A stretch of 64,000 nt of DNA from Mangrovimicrobium sediminis (GTDB lineage Bacteria; Pseudomonadota; Gammaproteobacteria; Pseudomonadales; Halieaceae). Position numbers and translations under genes: made by a program. Below are positions 37,128 through 46,642 of this stretch, one piece after another. Numbering within the stretch: the stretch's first letter is position 1; every line of letters starts with the position of its first letter. A model generated the notes under the pieces. It worked only from the letters and a program-made list of their open reading frames with translations, had not been told where the DNA came from and made no database searches. The stretch lies in contig NZ_SRLE01000004.1 in NCBI RefSeq assembly GCF_004745945.1, positions 248,001 to 312,000 of the forward strand, given 5' to 3'.

Positions 37128-39011
37128 TCAGATGCTCAGCTGTTCCTGGGTTGCCCGCCAGGCGGCGTCCACGGCGCCATCGACAAACGCGTAGGCCGAG
37201 GCGTCGGAGTTGGCGATGGAGATCCTGCCCATCTGGCGGGCGCCGAGCAGGTGCGGGCCGTTGTGCGGGCCGTATTCCGGCGGGTCTGAGTACTCGTTGT
37301 ACTCGTAGGCGTAACCGTGGGGCCAGCGGTTGACGGTAATCGCCGCGAGGTCCCGGTCCACGTCGAAGCCGGCCTTGCCGAGCGCGCCATCGAGGGTGCT
37401 CACGATATGCTCCTCGAATTGCTCGAAGGTGGTCTCGTAAAGCTGCCGGCGCCCGGCGATATGCTGCTGCTTGGCCTGCAGGCCCTGGTCCGGCACACAG
37501 GGCACGAACGAGCCGTGCAGCACGGTCGGCTGGTCCGGGTCGTCGGCGAACTGGTAGCCGCCCATGCTCACTGGGAAGTCCAGCGCGATGGAGTGCATCA
37601 TCTGCGGGTTGGGCATGCTCAGGTGGCTGTAACCGAGCTCGGCAAAAGCGCGCCAGTTGCGCACCGCGATACTCAGGTACACCAGCGGCACCTTGGTCGA
37701 GTACTCGATGGCTTCGCGCTGGTCCGCCGGCAGTTCAGGACAGATGTAGGGGATGATGTCGTTGTAGCAGGCCATCACCACGTGTTGTCCGCGCACCCGC
37801 TCGACCTCCCCGCCGCGCACATAGGTCACGTCCACAAACTTCTGTTGCGGCCCGTGCTGGACGTTCACTGCCGTGCTGTTGAGGCGGATGCGGCAGGGGT
37901 TTTCCGGGCGGTCCAGCACGCTGTAATCCACCCGCGCGAGGACCATGTCCTCCATGGTGTTACCGGGCATGGCAGCGGGAATGAGCTTGCGCACCAGCGC
38001 CCGGGCCACTCCGGCGTTGCCGTCGGGGAAGTGGAAAATATAGGGCTCGTTGCGCTCCGGTTCGCGCTGTTTCATCTCGCCGACGTCCAGGTGCAGCGTT
38101 CCGGGCATCTCCATGCGCACCGCTTCCAGCGCGGACTGGGCGTCCCAGCCCACACCCCACCAGCCGCGGATATTGTCGCGCAGCAGGACGTAGACCGGCT
38201 CCGGCACACCGACCACGTCGAGCAGGAACTCCCGGTAGGTGATGCCGCGCAGGTAGGCGGCGCGCTCGCCTTTCGGGGTATCGGCGAGGTAGTTGGTGTC
38301 ACTGCTGAGCAGTTTTTCCAGCGCAGCGCGGGCCTCTGCCGGCAGCGGATACCGGGCGATAATCTCTGCGTTGTGCGCAGCGGCTTCCACGCCCCCTGCC
38401 CCATCGAAATGCGGAGCGATCACGTCCTCGCCGTAGGCAGCCTTGCTGAAGTAGTAGCCGCGCTCCAGGTGCTTGCGCGTATCGAATTCGCGGTCGTAGT
38501 ACTCGTAGAACCGGTCGGTATGAATGTTCAGGTCCTTGAGCATTTGCGCCGACTGCGGTGAGTAGGAACCGGGGGTGTCGATGGACTGGCTGCCGCCGTA
38601 GCAAATCAGGCGTTTCCCGTCGACATCGAACTCATTGCGCTTGGCGTGGCCGCCAAAATCGTCGTGGTTGTCGAGTACCAGGATGCTGGCCTTCGGTCCC
38701 ATCTTCTGGCGATAGAAGTGCGCCGCGGCGAGACCGGAGATGCCGCCGCCGACCACAACGAGGTCGTAGGTCTTGTCGGTCTGCATAGCGGGGACAGGGT
38801 ATTTCGCACCGCCCCAGGCCACCGAGTGGGCGACCTCGAACGAACCGGGGTGGCTGCCGCGCAGTCCGGTGCGGGAGGGCGGATAACCCCCCTCCCCCTT
38901 GGTTTCCAGTGCCCTGGCCAGGCCGGAAAAACCACCGAAGCTGCCCGCGGCGGCGCCCAGCGCTACGCCGCCGAGAAAATCCCGGCGGCTGATGTTGCGT
39001 CGTTTAGCCAT
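37128..39011 (-). CDS. Tat-exported FAD-dependent oxidoreductase (spermidine-dehydrogenase-like)
   Basis: The 627-residue protein begins with a twin-arginine signal (ISRRDFLGG followed by a hydrophobic stretch). The FAD-binding Rossmann motif VVVGGGISGLAAAHF lies at about residues 84-98, and the C-terminal FAD segment is IANSDASAYAFVDGAVDAAW. Length, Tat signal and layout resemble SpdH, the periplasmic spermidine dehydrogenase of Pseudomonas aeruginosa; this is recognised from memory, and the substrate could be another amine. Second gene of the operon, 12 bases after the TonB receptor, with GGAG before the ATG. Confidence 0.83.
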   Translation of the reverse strand: MAKRRNISRRDFLGGVALGAAAGSFGGFSGLARALETKGEGGYPPSRTGLRGSHPGSFEVAHSVAWGGAKYPVPAMQTDKTYDLVVVGGGISGLAAAHFYRQKMGPKASILVLDNHDDFGGHAKRNEFDVDGKRLICYGGSQSIDTPGSYSPQSAQMLKDLNIHTDRFYEYYDREFDTRKHLERGYYFSKAAYGEDVIAPHFDGAGGVEAAAHNAEIIARYPLPAEARAALEKLLSSDTNYLADTPKGERAAYLRGITYREFLLDVVGVPEPVYVLLRDNIRGWWGVGWDAQSALEAVRMEMPGTLHLDVGEMKQREPERNEPYIFHFPDGNAGVARALVRKLIPAAMPGNTMEDMVLARVDYSVLDRPENPCRIRLNSTAVNVQHGPQQKFVDVTYVRGGEVERVRGQHVVMACYNDIIPYICPELPADQREAIEYSTKVPLVYLSIAVRNWRAFAELGYSHLSMPNPQMMHSIALDFPVSMGGYQFADDPDQPTVLHGSFVPCVPDQGLQAKQQHIAGRRQLYETTFEQFEEHIVSTLDGALGKAGFDVDRDLAAITVNRWPHGYAYEYNEYSDPPEYGPHNGPHLLGARQMGRISIANSDASAYAFVDGAVDAAWRATQEQLSI

Positions 39012-39023
39012 GCTCTACTCCGC

Positions 39024-41489
39024 TCAAAGGCCGTAGCTGAAGCGCAGTCCGAAGGTGCGCGGACGGCTGGGGCTGATATCGGACTGCACGTAGGGTGAAC
39101 TGGCCGAAGTCATACCGTTGCCCGAGTCGTAGTACTCCTCGTCGAGCAGGTTCTCGACATACATCGAGAGCGCCCAGCCCGCGGCACCGCGGTAGCCGGC
39201 GTTGGCCTGCACTTCGGTGTACTCGCCCGTGTAACGCCAGCCGGCGGCGCGGGTGATCGCGTTCTCCGGTTCCCAGTTGGAGGGCGCGCCGTCCTCCCAG
39301 CTGGCCACCAGGCCACCGAACACTTCGCCGCTACCCACCGGGATGTTCGCGTTGAGCGAGGCGAAGGCGGTGTACTCGGGAATCCCCGGACGCGGTGAGC
39401 CCTCGCAGGCGGTGGCGTCACCCAGCCACTCCCTGCCGTTCTGGCAGAAGGCTTCTACGCCGGTCGCCTCGCTGTCGAACCAGGAAAAGCCCAGGCCGAG
39501 GCGCCAGTACTCGAAGAAAGCGAGGTTCCAGGTACCTTCCAGACCCTGCGCATCCACCTGCCCGGTGTTACAGACCACCACCACCGGCGAGCCCGGCTCG
39601 CTGCAGGTCGCCTGCAGATCCTTGTACTCGTAGTAGAACGCGTTCAACGCCAGTTGGCTGGCACCGTCGAGCTGGGTGCCCTTGAAACCTAACTCGTAGG
39701 AGATGACCGTTTCCTCGTCGAAGGTGGATGGGCGATGCACACCCGGCAGCGCTTCCACGCCGCTGAACGGACCGCCGGGATCGACGGAGAAGCTGTTGAA
39801 GCCGCCCTGCTTGTAGCCAGTGGTCACGCTGGCGAACACCAGGGCCTCGTCCGCCGGGTGCCAGTTGAGCACCGCGCGGTAGGTCGGCTTGCTCCAGCTC
39901 TGGGTGTCCGATACCGGGCCCTGGGGCGTGGTGAAACCGGTCTGCACCACCTGGCCGAGAATGCTCTGGTTGCGCTCGGTCAGCACTTCCTGGCTCATCT
40001 TCTTCTCGTCGTCGTTGTAGCGCACGCCGAAGGCCGCGTCCCAGGTCTCGGAGAACTGGAATTGCAGGTCGATGTAGGCGGCCCAACCGGAGTATTTGCC
40101 AACGGTGCGGTTCCAGTCATCGACCAGGCCGTTGTTGGGGCTGGGGCTCCAGGTGTAGGTGCCCCAGTAGTCGTACAGCACATAGGCGTACGCGCCGCCG
40201 TAGGCGTTGTTGTAGTAGTCGAACACGCCCTGGCAGCTGTCGCCCCAGTAAACGTTGCAGTACAGGTCTTCGTCCTGCTGGCCGAGGAACTCGGTTTCAA
40301 GCTCTTCGCTGTAGTAGGAGACGCCGGCATACCAGTTGAACATGCCGTCGTTTTCCGAGGTGATGCGCAGTTCCTGCTCGAAGTAATCGCCGGACTGGAT
40401 CTGCTCGTAGTTGAAGATGGTGAGCGCGGTGGCGTCGAAATCCTCGGTGTAGTGGTAGTCGTGGTCCTTGTACCCGGTCAGCGAGGTCAGGGTACCCCAG
40501 CCCAGGTCGTAGTTGAGTTCGAGGCCGGCGCTCCAGACTTCGCCGTTGTCGATGATCCCGTTGAGGGGTTCGTCGATGCGCACGGTACGGTCGTCCCCGG
40601 GCACAGGGATATCACCGTAGATGCTTTCGAGGAATTCGTAGGCGGGCCCCTTGCCAGTGGCCCGGTAGATGGTGCCCGACTGCTCGCGGTCCTCGTAGTC
40701 GAGGTACAGCGTTGCGGTCAGCGCACCGCCCGCGTCATACAGGCCGGTCAGGCGCAGTGCCTTCTTGTCGTGTTCGATGTGGTCGTCACCGGTGATCTGG
40801 TTGTCGACGTAGCCGTCCTCGGTGGAGTACATGCCAGCGACGCGCACGGCGAAGTTGTCGCCGATATCGAAGTTGGTGCCACCTTCGGCACGGAAGATGT
40901 CGCGCTCCCCTGCCCGCACATCGATGTAGCTGTCCGGGTCGCCCTGTACCGGCTTGCGCGTGATGATGTTGAGCGCGCCGGCGATGGAGTTGCGGCCGAA
41001 CAGGAAGCCCTGCGGCCCGCGCAGTACCTCGGAGCGCTCCAGGTCGTAGAGGCTGGTGACGGCGGAGCCGTTGCGCCCCTGGTAGAAACCGTTCTTGTAC
41101 ACGCCCAGGGAGGGGTCACCGCCGTTGCCGAAGTCGTTGGTGACGATGCCGCGTACCGCGATCGAGTCGAGGAAGCTGTCCTTGGAGTTACCGGTTACAC
41201 CCGGGGTGAAGATCACCAGGTCCTTGACGTCGTCGAGGTTGGCGTCGCGAACGAAGTCGCCGGACAGTGCCGTCACCGCCAGGGGTACGTCCATCACGGA
41301 TTCGGCGCGCTTGGTCGCGGTGATGATCACCTCTTCCATCTGCTGTGCGTGGGCAGTGCCGACGAGCAGGGAGGAGGAAACGGCTAGGGCCAGGGCACTG
41401 CGCGGTACGCGCGGTGCCAGGTTGGTTTTTGAAGAACGAAAAGCTGAAGTGTGCGACGCCGGAGCGCGGCGACGGCCGGATAGGTTCAT
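39024..41489 (-). CDS. TonB-dependent outer-membrane receptor
   Basis: The 821-residue protein has a long signal region ending near AHA-QQM, a TonB-box-like segment EEVIITATKR, a plug domain (about 60-175, with VPLAVTALSG and LRGPQGFLFGRNSIAGALNI), and a 22-strand barrel ending in FGLRFSYGL. The start at 41489 (MNLSGRRRAP) has GGGAG five bases before it; a start 33 bases upstream has no such site. This group, with PxGFLFGRN plugs, commonly imports non-siderophore substrates. First gene of a four-gene operon with a periplasmic oxidase and a transporter. Confidence 0.93.
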   Translation of the reverse strand: MNLSGRRRAPASHTSAFRSSKTNLAPRVPRSALALAVSSSLLVGTAHAQQMEEVIITATKRAESVMDVPLAVTALSGDFVRDANLDDVKDLVIFTPGVTGNSKDSFLDSIAVRGIVTNDFGNGGDPSLGVYKNGFYQGRNGSAVTSLYDLERSEVLRGPQGFLFGRNSIAGALNIITRKPVQGDPDSYIDVRAGERDIFRAEGGTNFDIGDNFAVRVAGMYSTEDGYVDNQITGDDHIEHDKKALRLTGLYDAGGALTATLYLDYEDREQSGTIYRATGKGPAYEFLESIYGDIPVPGDDRTVRIDEPLNGIIDNGEVWSAGLELNYDLGWGTLTSLTGYKDHDYHYTEDFDATALTIFNYEQIQSGDYFEQELRITSENDGMFNWYAGVSYYSEELETEFLGQQDEDLYCNVYWGDSCQGVFDYYNNAYGGAYAYVLYDYWGTYTWSPSPNNGLVDDWNRTVGKYSGWAAYIDLQFQFSETWDAAFGVRYNDDEKKMSQEVLTERNQSILGQVVQTGFTTPQGPVSDTQSWSKPTYRAVLNWHPADEALVFASVTTGYKQGGFNSFSVDPGGPFSGVEALPGVHRPSTFDEETVISYELGFKGTQLDGASQLALNAFYYEYKDLQATCSEPGSPVVVVCNTGQVDAQGLEGTWNLAFFEYWRLGLGFSWFDSEATGVEAFCQNGREWLGDATACEGSPRPGIPEYTAFASLNANIPVGSGEVFGGLVASWEDGAPSNWEPENAITRAAGWRYTGEYTEVQANAGYRGAAGWALSMYVENLLDEEYYDSGNGMTSASSPYVQSDISPSRPRTFGLRFSYGL

Positions 41490-41579
41490 GACTCCCCCTG
41501 GGATGTTACCGAGTACGTTCACCGTCTGGCGCTTGCGGCCGGACGAAATCTATCTGCTTGCGGGCGTCATTGTGTTGTG

Positions 41580-41610
41580 CGAAACACATCGGCCTTAGCT
41601 ATGTGTTTCG
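41580..41610. promoter_or_regulatory. inverted repeat upstream of the TonB-receptor operon
   Basis: CGAAACACAT (41580-41589) and ATGTGTTTCG (41601-41610) are perfect complements with an 11-base spacer. They lie about 90-120 bases before the receptor ATG. No T run follows on the minus strand, so an operator is more likely than a terminator. The rest of the 41490-41784 gap holds no gene; an 8-bp inverted repeat (41739-41746/41766-41773) lies just past the sulfotransferase stop. Confidence 0.5.
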
Positions 41611-41784
41611 GCCACCGGTCCAGCGTTCTTCAGTCTGGGGCTCTGCGCTGCCTGGGACAGTCTGGCGTTCCGATGGGGACCATTTCAGGCTACGGATTAC
41701 TTCGTGGCAATTCAATACGGCCGGTGCGAAAAGGTCTAACACCTTGGGGGTAGGCGCACCTGCGACAAGGTGTCGGGCAGGCGT

Positions 41785-43380
41785 TCAACGCGGCAATTGT
41801 AGCGGAATACCCTCAGATTCCAGGGTTTCCCGCAGCGGCGCCAGGGCCTCGCCGTAGCGCTGCCAGCGCCCCACTGAGCGCGTGTGCGCCGCTTCGCGCA
41901 CCTGCACCACGCTGGCGGTGGTCACCGCGCCGTCCTGGCGGTGGAAGTCCAGGCAGGCATCCTCCCAGGGCAGGCCGAGAAACTCGATCAGGCGCCGGGT
42001 GCTGGGCTCCGGGTCGGCGGCCACGGTCTCGTAGGAAAGATCGATAAAACGCTCGCCGAAACGCTCCCGCCAGCACTGCATGAGGCGGAAGTAGCGCGCG
42101 TGATGCCGGCCCATCTCGCGCTGCTCGTAGGAGTGCGGGTAGGCATCGGCGAACAGCTGTTTGAAGCTGGAAAAACAGGCATCCATCGGGTCGCGCTGCA
42201 GGTGCACGATCTTCGCGTTGGGCAGCGCGGCGAGAATCAATGGCAGGAAACGGTAGTTGGCCGGCAGCTTGTCGACGAAGCGCGGCAGCTCCCCGCGCAG
42301 AGCGCGCGTGGTGCTGAGATACGCCTCGCCCAGGCGCGCTACGTCGATGCCCGCAGCGGCCTGCACCAGTTCCGCCGAGTAGCGGGCACGGCCGCGGTAG
42401 TTCACCAGGCGACGCACGGCGCTATCGAACTGCCGCAGCTCCCCCGCGGAGTGCACCATCGAGTGGCTGGTCACGATACGCTCTACCAAAGTGGTGCCAG
42501 TGCGCGGCTGGCCGACGATGAAAATCGGTGAGGCGTCGGGGCAGCCCTCGCTGCGGCTGTCCAGCCACTCCCGGGTCAGGCTGTTCTGCAGGGCGTCGAA
42601 CATCGCCGCTTCGGCCGCCTCGTCGTAGTGCAGGGTGCTGCGCCGGGCAGCGGCGCCGGCGGCGTAGGCCGTGAAGGCGGCGGACCAGTCGCCGAGGTCC
42701 TCGAGCTCTTTGCCCAGGGCGTACTGCAGATAGGCAAGGTCCTTCGGGTTGCGGCTGTTCGCGATCATGCCGTTTAGCTGGTCGACGTGCTCGCGCCCGG
42801 TCGCCTTACGCAGGCCGGATAACAGCCAGTGCGCGTTGGCATTGCCGGGGTCGACCTGCAGCGCGCTGCGCAGGGTCTGCTCGGCACCGTCGAAGTCGCC
42901 GAGGAACATCTGGTTGTTGGCCCGATTGATCAGGAATGGCAGGTGTCGCGGCTGCTGAGCCAGTGCCTTCTGCAGCCAATGCGAGGCCTCCTGCTGGTCG
43001 CCGAGCAGGCTGAACACGGTGGCGATGGCATCCTCGACCATGGGATTGCCGTCCTGGTGGGCCACGGCCTGGGCCAGCGCCTCGTCGGCGCGGTTGACGT
43101 GCCCCATGCGCATGAACAAGCGCGCCAGTTGCGCCCAGGCGGCACCGTGCTGCGGCGCCAGCTTGGTCACCGAGCCAAAGGCCTGGACCGCGGTACCAAT
43201 GTCCTCGCGGGCCTGCGCCACCAGCCCCACAAGGAAATGTCCCTCCGGCAGGTCCGGCTTGGCGGTGAGCACGCGGCGGGCGCGGTCGATAGCGCCGTGG
43301 AAGTCGCCCCGCGCCAGGGCTGCATAGCCCTCGCGCAGGCTGTCCTGCATCCACGGCTCGGGGGGCTTGCTTTGCGTCAT
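41785..43380 (-). CDS. TPR-repeat sulfotransferase
   Basis: This 531-residue protein has N-terminal tetratricopeptide helices (residues about 15-230) followed by a PAPS-dependent sulfotransferase domain. The 5'-phosphosulfate loop is VGQPRTGTTLVERIV (near residue 295), and the 3'-phosphate site is in LQRDPMDACFSSFKQLF. No signal peptide, so it is cytoplasmic. ATG 43380 has AGGAT just upstream; a start 60 bases earlier does not. The acceptor is unknown; such fusions are common in marine bacteria and may act on proteins or glycans. Confidence 0.88.
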   Translation of the reverse strand: MTQSKPPEPWMQDSLREGYAALARGDFHGAIDRARRVLTAKPDLPEGHFLVGLVAQAREDIGTAVQAFGSVTKLAPQHGAAWAQLARLFMRMGHVNRADEALAQAVAHQDGNPMVEDAIATVFSLLGDQQEASHWLQKALAQQPRHLPFLINRANNQMFLGDFDGAEQTLRSALQVDPGNANAHWLLSGLRKATGREHVDQLNGMIANSRNPKDLAYLQYALGKELEDLGDWSAAFTAYAAGAAARRSTLHYDEAAEAAMFDALQNSLTREWLDSRSEGCPDASPIFIVGQPRTGTTLVERIVTSHSMVHSAGELRQFDSAVRRLVNYRGRARYSAELVQAAAGIDVARLGEAYLSTTRALRGELPRFVDKLPANYRFLPLILAALPNAKIVHLQRDPMDACFSSFKQLFADAYPHSYEQREMGRHHARYFRLMQCWRERFGERFIDLSYETVAADPEPSTRRLIEFLGLPWEDACLDFHRQDGAVTTASVVQVREAAHTRSVGRWQRYGEALAPLRETLESEGIPLQLPR

Positions 43381-43474
43381 GGGTATCCTGCTTGTGCGTT
43401 GACGCGCGAAATTATGCCAGCTGGGTTGATGCAGCGTCACCCGGGTGTCGGCCGGCTTCGCGCGCGCCGCGGTG

Positions 43475-44884
43475 TCACGGTGTCAATATGCGCTCGACCA
43501 GGCGCGCCGAGAGGCTGGCCAGGTGTTGGTGCCAGCGCCCTGCCCGGCCGCCGCTGAGCACCGCTTCCTCCCAGCCATAAATACTCCAGGCGGCCTTGAA
43601 GCCGAGCCAGCGCAGGGGTTCCGGTTCCCAGCGGCGCAGGGTGCTGGCCGCGGGGCCATGCAATACCCAGGGCAGGCGCGTGCGCAGCGAATCGCGCGAG
43701 AGAATAAGCTCCGCCAGGGTCTGCCCGAACAGGAAGGACGCGCCCACGCCCTCCCCCGTGTAGCCGCCCGCGGTGCCGGTGCCGCTGGCCGCGTCGTAGA
43801 CGACATGCGGCGCGAACCGGCGTGAAATACCGAGCGTGCCGCCCCAGGCATGCGTGAAGGAGACCTCCCGCAACACCGGGAAAAACGTGCGCGCGAGTTC
43901 CCGGCGCATCTCGAAGGCGGGGTCGTTGGCGTCGAAGCGGCTGATCGGCGCGCCGCCGAAGCGATAGTTGCCGCGGGCGCCGAACACCAGTCGGTCGTCG
44001 GCGGTGCGCTGCATGTAGGTGGAGAGCCGGCTGTAGTCCGACAATACCGGGCGGCCGGTAAAACCCATCTCCTCCCACACCGCCGCGGGCAGCGGTTGCG
44101 TCGCGACCATGCCGCTTTGGAAAGGCAGCACGTACATCCCCTGCGGCCAGCCGCCAGCGCCGTAGCCTTCCACGGCGGAAATCACCACGGGTGCACGCAC
44201 GGATCCCGACGATGTGCGCAGCCCCTGTGAGCCCGACGCGATGACCCGGCTGCCTTCGAAGATACGCGCACCCAGGCGCTCGCAAGCAGTCGCCAGGCCT
44301 GCCGCCAGTTTTGCGGGCTGGATTGCGGCAACATGGGGGGTATAGATCGCGCCGCTGGCCCCGGCGATGCGCACACGCCCCGCGAGTTCGTCGGCCTCGA
44401 GCCAGCGGTAGTCCTGCTCCGAGTGGCCCGCGCCACGCAGGCTGTCGAGATGGGCGCGGGCCAGGGCCCGCTGTTGTGGATAGCGGGCCGCGGCATACAC
44501 CGCCCCGCCGTGGGCAAAATCGCAGTCGATGCCCTCGCGCTCGAGCACCGCGCCGGCGCGCTCGGGAATGGCGTGTACTTCGCCCAGAGCGAGGGCACGG
44601 GTGTGGGGATCACAGGGCGCAAGGTAGCTATCCAGGCCCTCGATGGCGCCCATCAACCAGCCGCCGTTCCGGCCCGAGGCTCCAAAGCCCACGTGTTCGG
44701 CTTCGAGTATGACCACCGAGAGGTCGGGCTGTAACTGCAGCAGGTGGTATGCCGTCCACAGCCCAGTGTAACCGGCGCCGACGATGGCGACATCGGCGGT
44801 TATGTCCTGTTCCAGAGCTGTCCGGGCGTTGCCCTGCTCCGCCAGCGTGTCGAACCACAGACACTGGCGTAAATCTTCGTGCAT
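43475..44884 (-). CDS. FAD-dependent amine/D-amino-acid oxidoreductase (DadA/PuuB-like)
   Basis: The 469-residue soluble protein is a DAO-family flavoenzyme. VAIVGAGYTGLWTAYHLL near residue 35 is the dinucleotide site, GFGASGRNGGWLMG follows, and GTAGGYTGEGVGASFLFGQTLAELIL is the C-terminal FAD segment. The layout matches gamma-glutamylputrescine oxidase (PuuB) and related enzymes. ATG 44884 is chosen for the GGGAGA ribosome site just before it. The nearby spermidine-dehydrogenase-like gene makes amine catabolism a reasonable theme, but no puuA, puuC or puuD is adjacent. Confidence 0.85.
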   Translation of the reverse strand: MHEDLRQCLWFDTLAEQGNARTALEQDITADVAIVGAGYTGLWTAYHLLQLQPDLSVVILEAEHVGFGASGRNGGWLMGAIEGLDSYLAPCDPHTRALALGEVHAIPERAGAVLEREGIDCDFAHGGAVYAAARYPQQRALARAHLDSLRGAGHSEQDYRWLEADELAGRVRIAGASGAIYTPHVAAIQPAKLAAGLATACERLGARIFEGSRVIASGSQGLRTSSGSVRAPVVISAVEGYGAGGWPQGMYVLPFQSGMVATQPLPAAVWEEMGFTGRPVLSDYSRLSTYMQRTADDRLVFGARGNYRFGGAPISRFDANDPAFEMRRELARTFFPVLREVSFTHAWGGTLGISRRFAPHVVYDAASGTGTAGGYTGEGVGASFLFGQTLAELILSRDSLRTRLPWVLHGPAASTLRRWEPEPLRWLGFKAAWSIYGWEEAVLSGGRAGRWHQHLASLSARLVERILTP

Positions 44885-45173
44885 TGAATCTCCCGAAACG
44901 ACGACGGCGGCCGCTGGTTTTTTGAACTGGGGAATGCAACGAGTGTAATCACGCCGCGAGGAGGCCAACCATACCCCCGTGGGGGGACAACGCTTGGTGC
45001 CGCGCCACCGCCCTGCGCTTGGGAGGACAATTGCCCGTGTTGGACAACGTGCCTATATCCGTCGCGCGGTGCCTGCACCAAACCGGAGAAATCACCAGTT
45101 ACAGCTTGCCTGCGAGCGGGGTGTCACCTAGCCTTTCTGGCAGGTTTTTGTTGCCCGGAGTGCCCCACATTCC

Positions 45174-45719
45174 ATGGTCGACACACTCTTCGAAACCGCG
45201 CGCCTGGGTTGCCGGCACCTGGATGAATCTGACCTGGCCGCGCTCTACGAGGTCTACTCGGACCCGCTGGCGATGCGCTGGGTGGGCGACGGTTCACCCA
45301 TCAGCCGGCCCGAATGCAAGGCCTGGCTCACCAGGACGCTGGAGAACTACGCAAACCGTGGCTACGGCATGTTCGCCCTCGTCGAACACGCGACAGGACA
45401 GGTAATCGGCTTTGCCGGCCTGGTACATCCCGACGACCAAGCCGAGGCTGAAATCAAGTACGCATTCCTGCGCAGCTACTGGGGCCAGGGCTTCGCCAGC
45501 GAGATCGTGCGCGCACTGCTGGAAGCCGCCCAGAACCAGTTTGGCCTGGACCTGGTTATCGCCACCGTGGCGCCGGAAAATCGCGCTTCCCAGCGGGTGC
45601 TGGAAAAAGCCGGTGCGGTGGATGTCGGGCTGCAGCCCGGGGAAGAACTTGCAGGTACCAGGCGCTACGAGTGGCGCAGCGCCCGGACCGGGGAACTCAG
45701 TGTTTCGTCAGCAACCTGA
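45174..45719 (+). CDS. GNAT-family N-acetyltransferase
   Basis: The 181-residue protein is of the RimJ/RimL type: TARLGCRHLDESDLAALYEVYSD-like N-terminus, and the acetyl-CoA loop LRSYWGQGFASEIVRALLEAAQ (about residues 95-116), then ATVAPENRASQRVLEKAGAV. The acceptor is unknown. It stands alone on the plus strand, with 289 empty bases on its left and a convergent small gene overlapping its 3' end by 23 bases. Confidence 0.9.
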   Translation: MVDTLFETARLGCRHLDESDLAALYEVYSDPLAMRWVGDGSPISRPECKAWLTRTLENYANRGYGMFALVEHATGQVIGFAGLVHPDDQAEAEIKYAFLRSYWGQGFASEIVRALLEAAQNQFGLDLVIATVAPENRASQRVLEKAGAVDVGLQPGEELAGTRRYEWRSARTGELSVSSAT

Positions 45720-45933
45720 CAGCGGGGCCATCTTCACGTAATTGGCCAACTTCGAAGCGCGGAACCTCGACACGTACACCGCAACGGCCGTGGATCTCGG
45801 CCCACAGCAGGCGGGTAATCGCACTCACGGCGCGGCGTTTTGCCTGGTTGGCATCGATTGCCAGCGGGGGCATCGCGTGGACGCTGGGTGCGGTGGCGGG
45901 AACCAGCTGGGTGAAGCTTTGGGTGCCAATCAT
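45697..45933 (-). CDS. small hypothetical protein, 78 residues
   Basis: I do not recognise the product. The case for a real gene is a strong AAAGGAGG ribosome site ten bases before the ATG and a hairpin (45952-45968) just ahead of that site. The protein has no membrane segment or signal peptide; the C-terminal half is basic and amphipathic (AKRRAVSAITRLLWAEIHG). It overlaps the convergent acetyltransferase gene by 23 bases. It could still be a chance frame. Confidence 0.5.
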   Translation of the reverse strand: MIGTQSFTQLVPATAPSVHAMPPLAIDANQAKRRAVSAITRLLWAEIHGRCGVRVEVPRFEVGQLREDGPAVRLLTKH

Positions 45934-45951
45934 CGTACAGAGACCTCCTTT

Positions 45952-45968
45952 CGGGCAGAAGTTGCCCG
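45952..45968 (-). promoter_or_regulatory. hairpin directly before the ribosome site of the 78-residue gene
   Basis: CGGGCA and TGCCCG form a 6-bp stem with a 5-base loop, ending three bases before AAGGAGG on the minus strand. It could be an mRNA 5' hairpin. Confidence 0.4.
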
Positions 45969-46122
45969 GACATTCACGCTATCGGCAGCGCAGGAGGCAG
46001 GTTTAGGCCATTTTCGAAAATATCTACGGATTCGATGATTTTGTGAACCGGGGCACACCGCGGGATTGCGCAGGGTGCGGGATCAGCAGGTACGGCAACC
46101 CTGCCTGCGCGCCTGCGGATGA

Positions 46123-46629
46123 TCAGAACATGGTCCGCTGCACGGTCGCCACGCCCTCGTGCCGCAACAGCCACTGTTTGCGCGCCACGCCGCCGGCGTA
46201 GCCGGTCAGGCTGCCGTCGGCGCCGATGACCCGGTGGCAGGGCACCACGATCGCCAGCGGGTTCCTGCCGTTGGCCTGGCCGACAGCCCGCACCGCACGC
46301 GGCCGCCCCACCCGCTCGGCAAGTTCTGCATAGCTCGCAGTGACGCCGAAGGGAATCGCCTGCAGCGCTGCCCAGACCTCGCACTGGAACCCGGTGCCGG
46401 CGAGGTCCAGCGGCAGGTCGAATTCCTTCAGTTCCCCGCCAAAATAGGCCTGCAACTGCGCCCGCGCCGCCGCGAACAGTGCGTCATCGCGATGCCAGTT
46501 CACCGCCCCACCCTGGTCTGGCTTCGTCGCGCCCATCTGCACGCCGCGCAGGCGCTCGCCGTCGCCCGACAACAACAGGGGGTCGATCGGTGAGTCGATC
46601 ACACTGTAGTAAACCGTGGTCTGTTGCAT
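46123..46629 (-). CDS. ogt: methylated-DNA--protein-cysteine methyltransferase
   Basis: This suicide enzyme removes methyl groups from O6-methylguanine. The 168-residue protein has the helix-turn-helix part with [20 protein letters not shown] and the active-site motif [10 protein letters not shown] with the acceptor Cys. It follows the Ada-AlkA fusion by 13 bases, so both repair functions are probably induced together. Either the ogt or the ada C-terminal type name is possible; the short, single-domain form fits ogt. Confidence 0.94.
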   Translation of the reverse strand: MQQTTVYYSVIDSPIDPLLLSGDGERLRGVQMGATKPDQGGAVNWHRDDALFAAARAQLQAYFGGELKEFDLPLDLAGTGFQCEVWAALQAIPFGVTASYAELAERVGRPRAVRAVGQANGRNPLAIVVPCHRVIGADGSLTGYAGGVARKQWLLRHEGVATVQRTMF

Positions 46630-46642
46630 ATTTCGCTCCTGT

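Noticed and set aside
39735-41387. 550-codon plus-strand frame opposite the TonB receptor
   Set aside because: Low-complexity Val/Ala/Gly-rich antisense translation without motifs; the receptor frame is clear.
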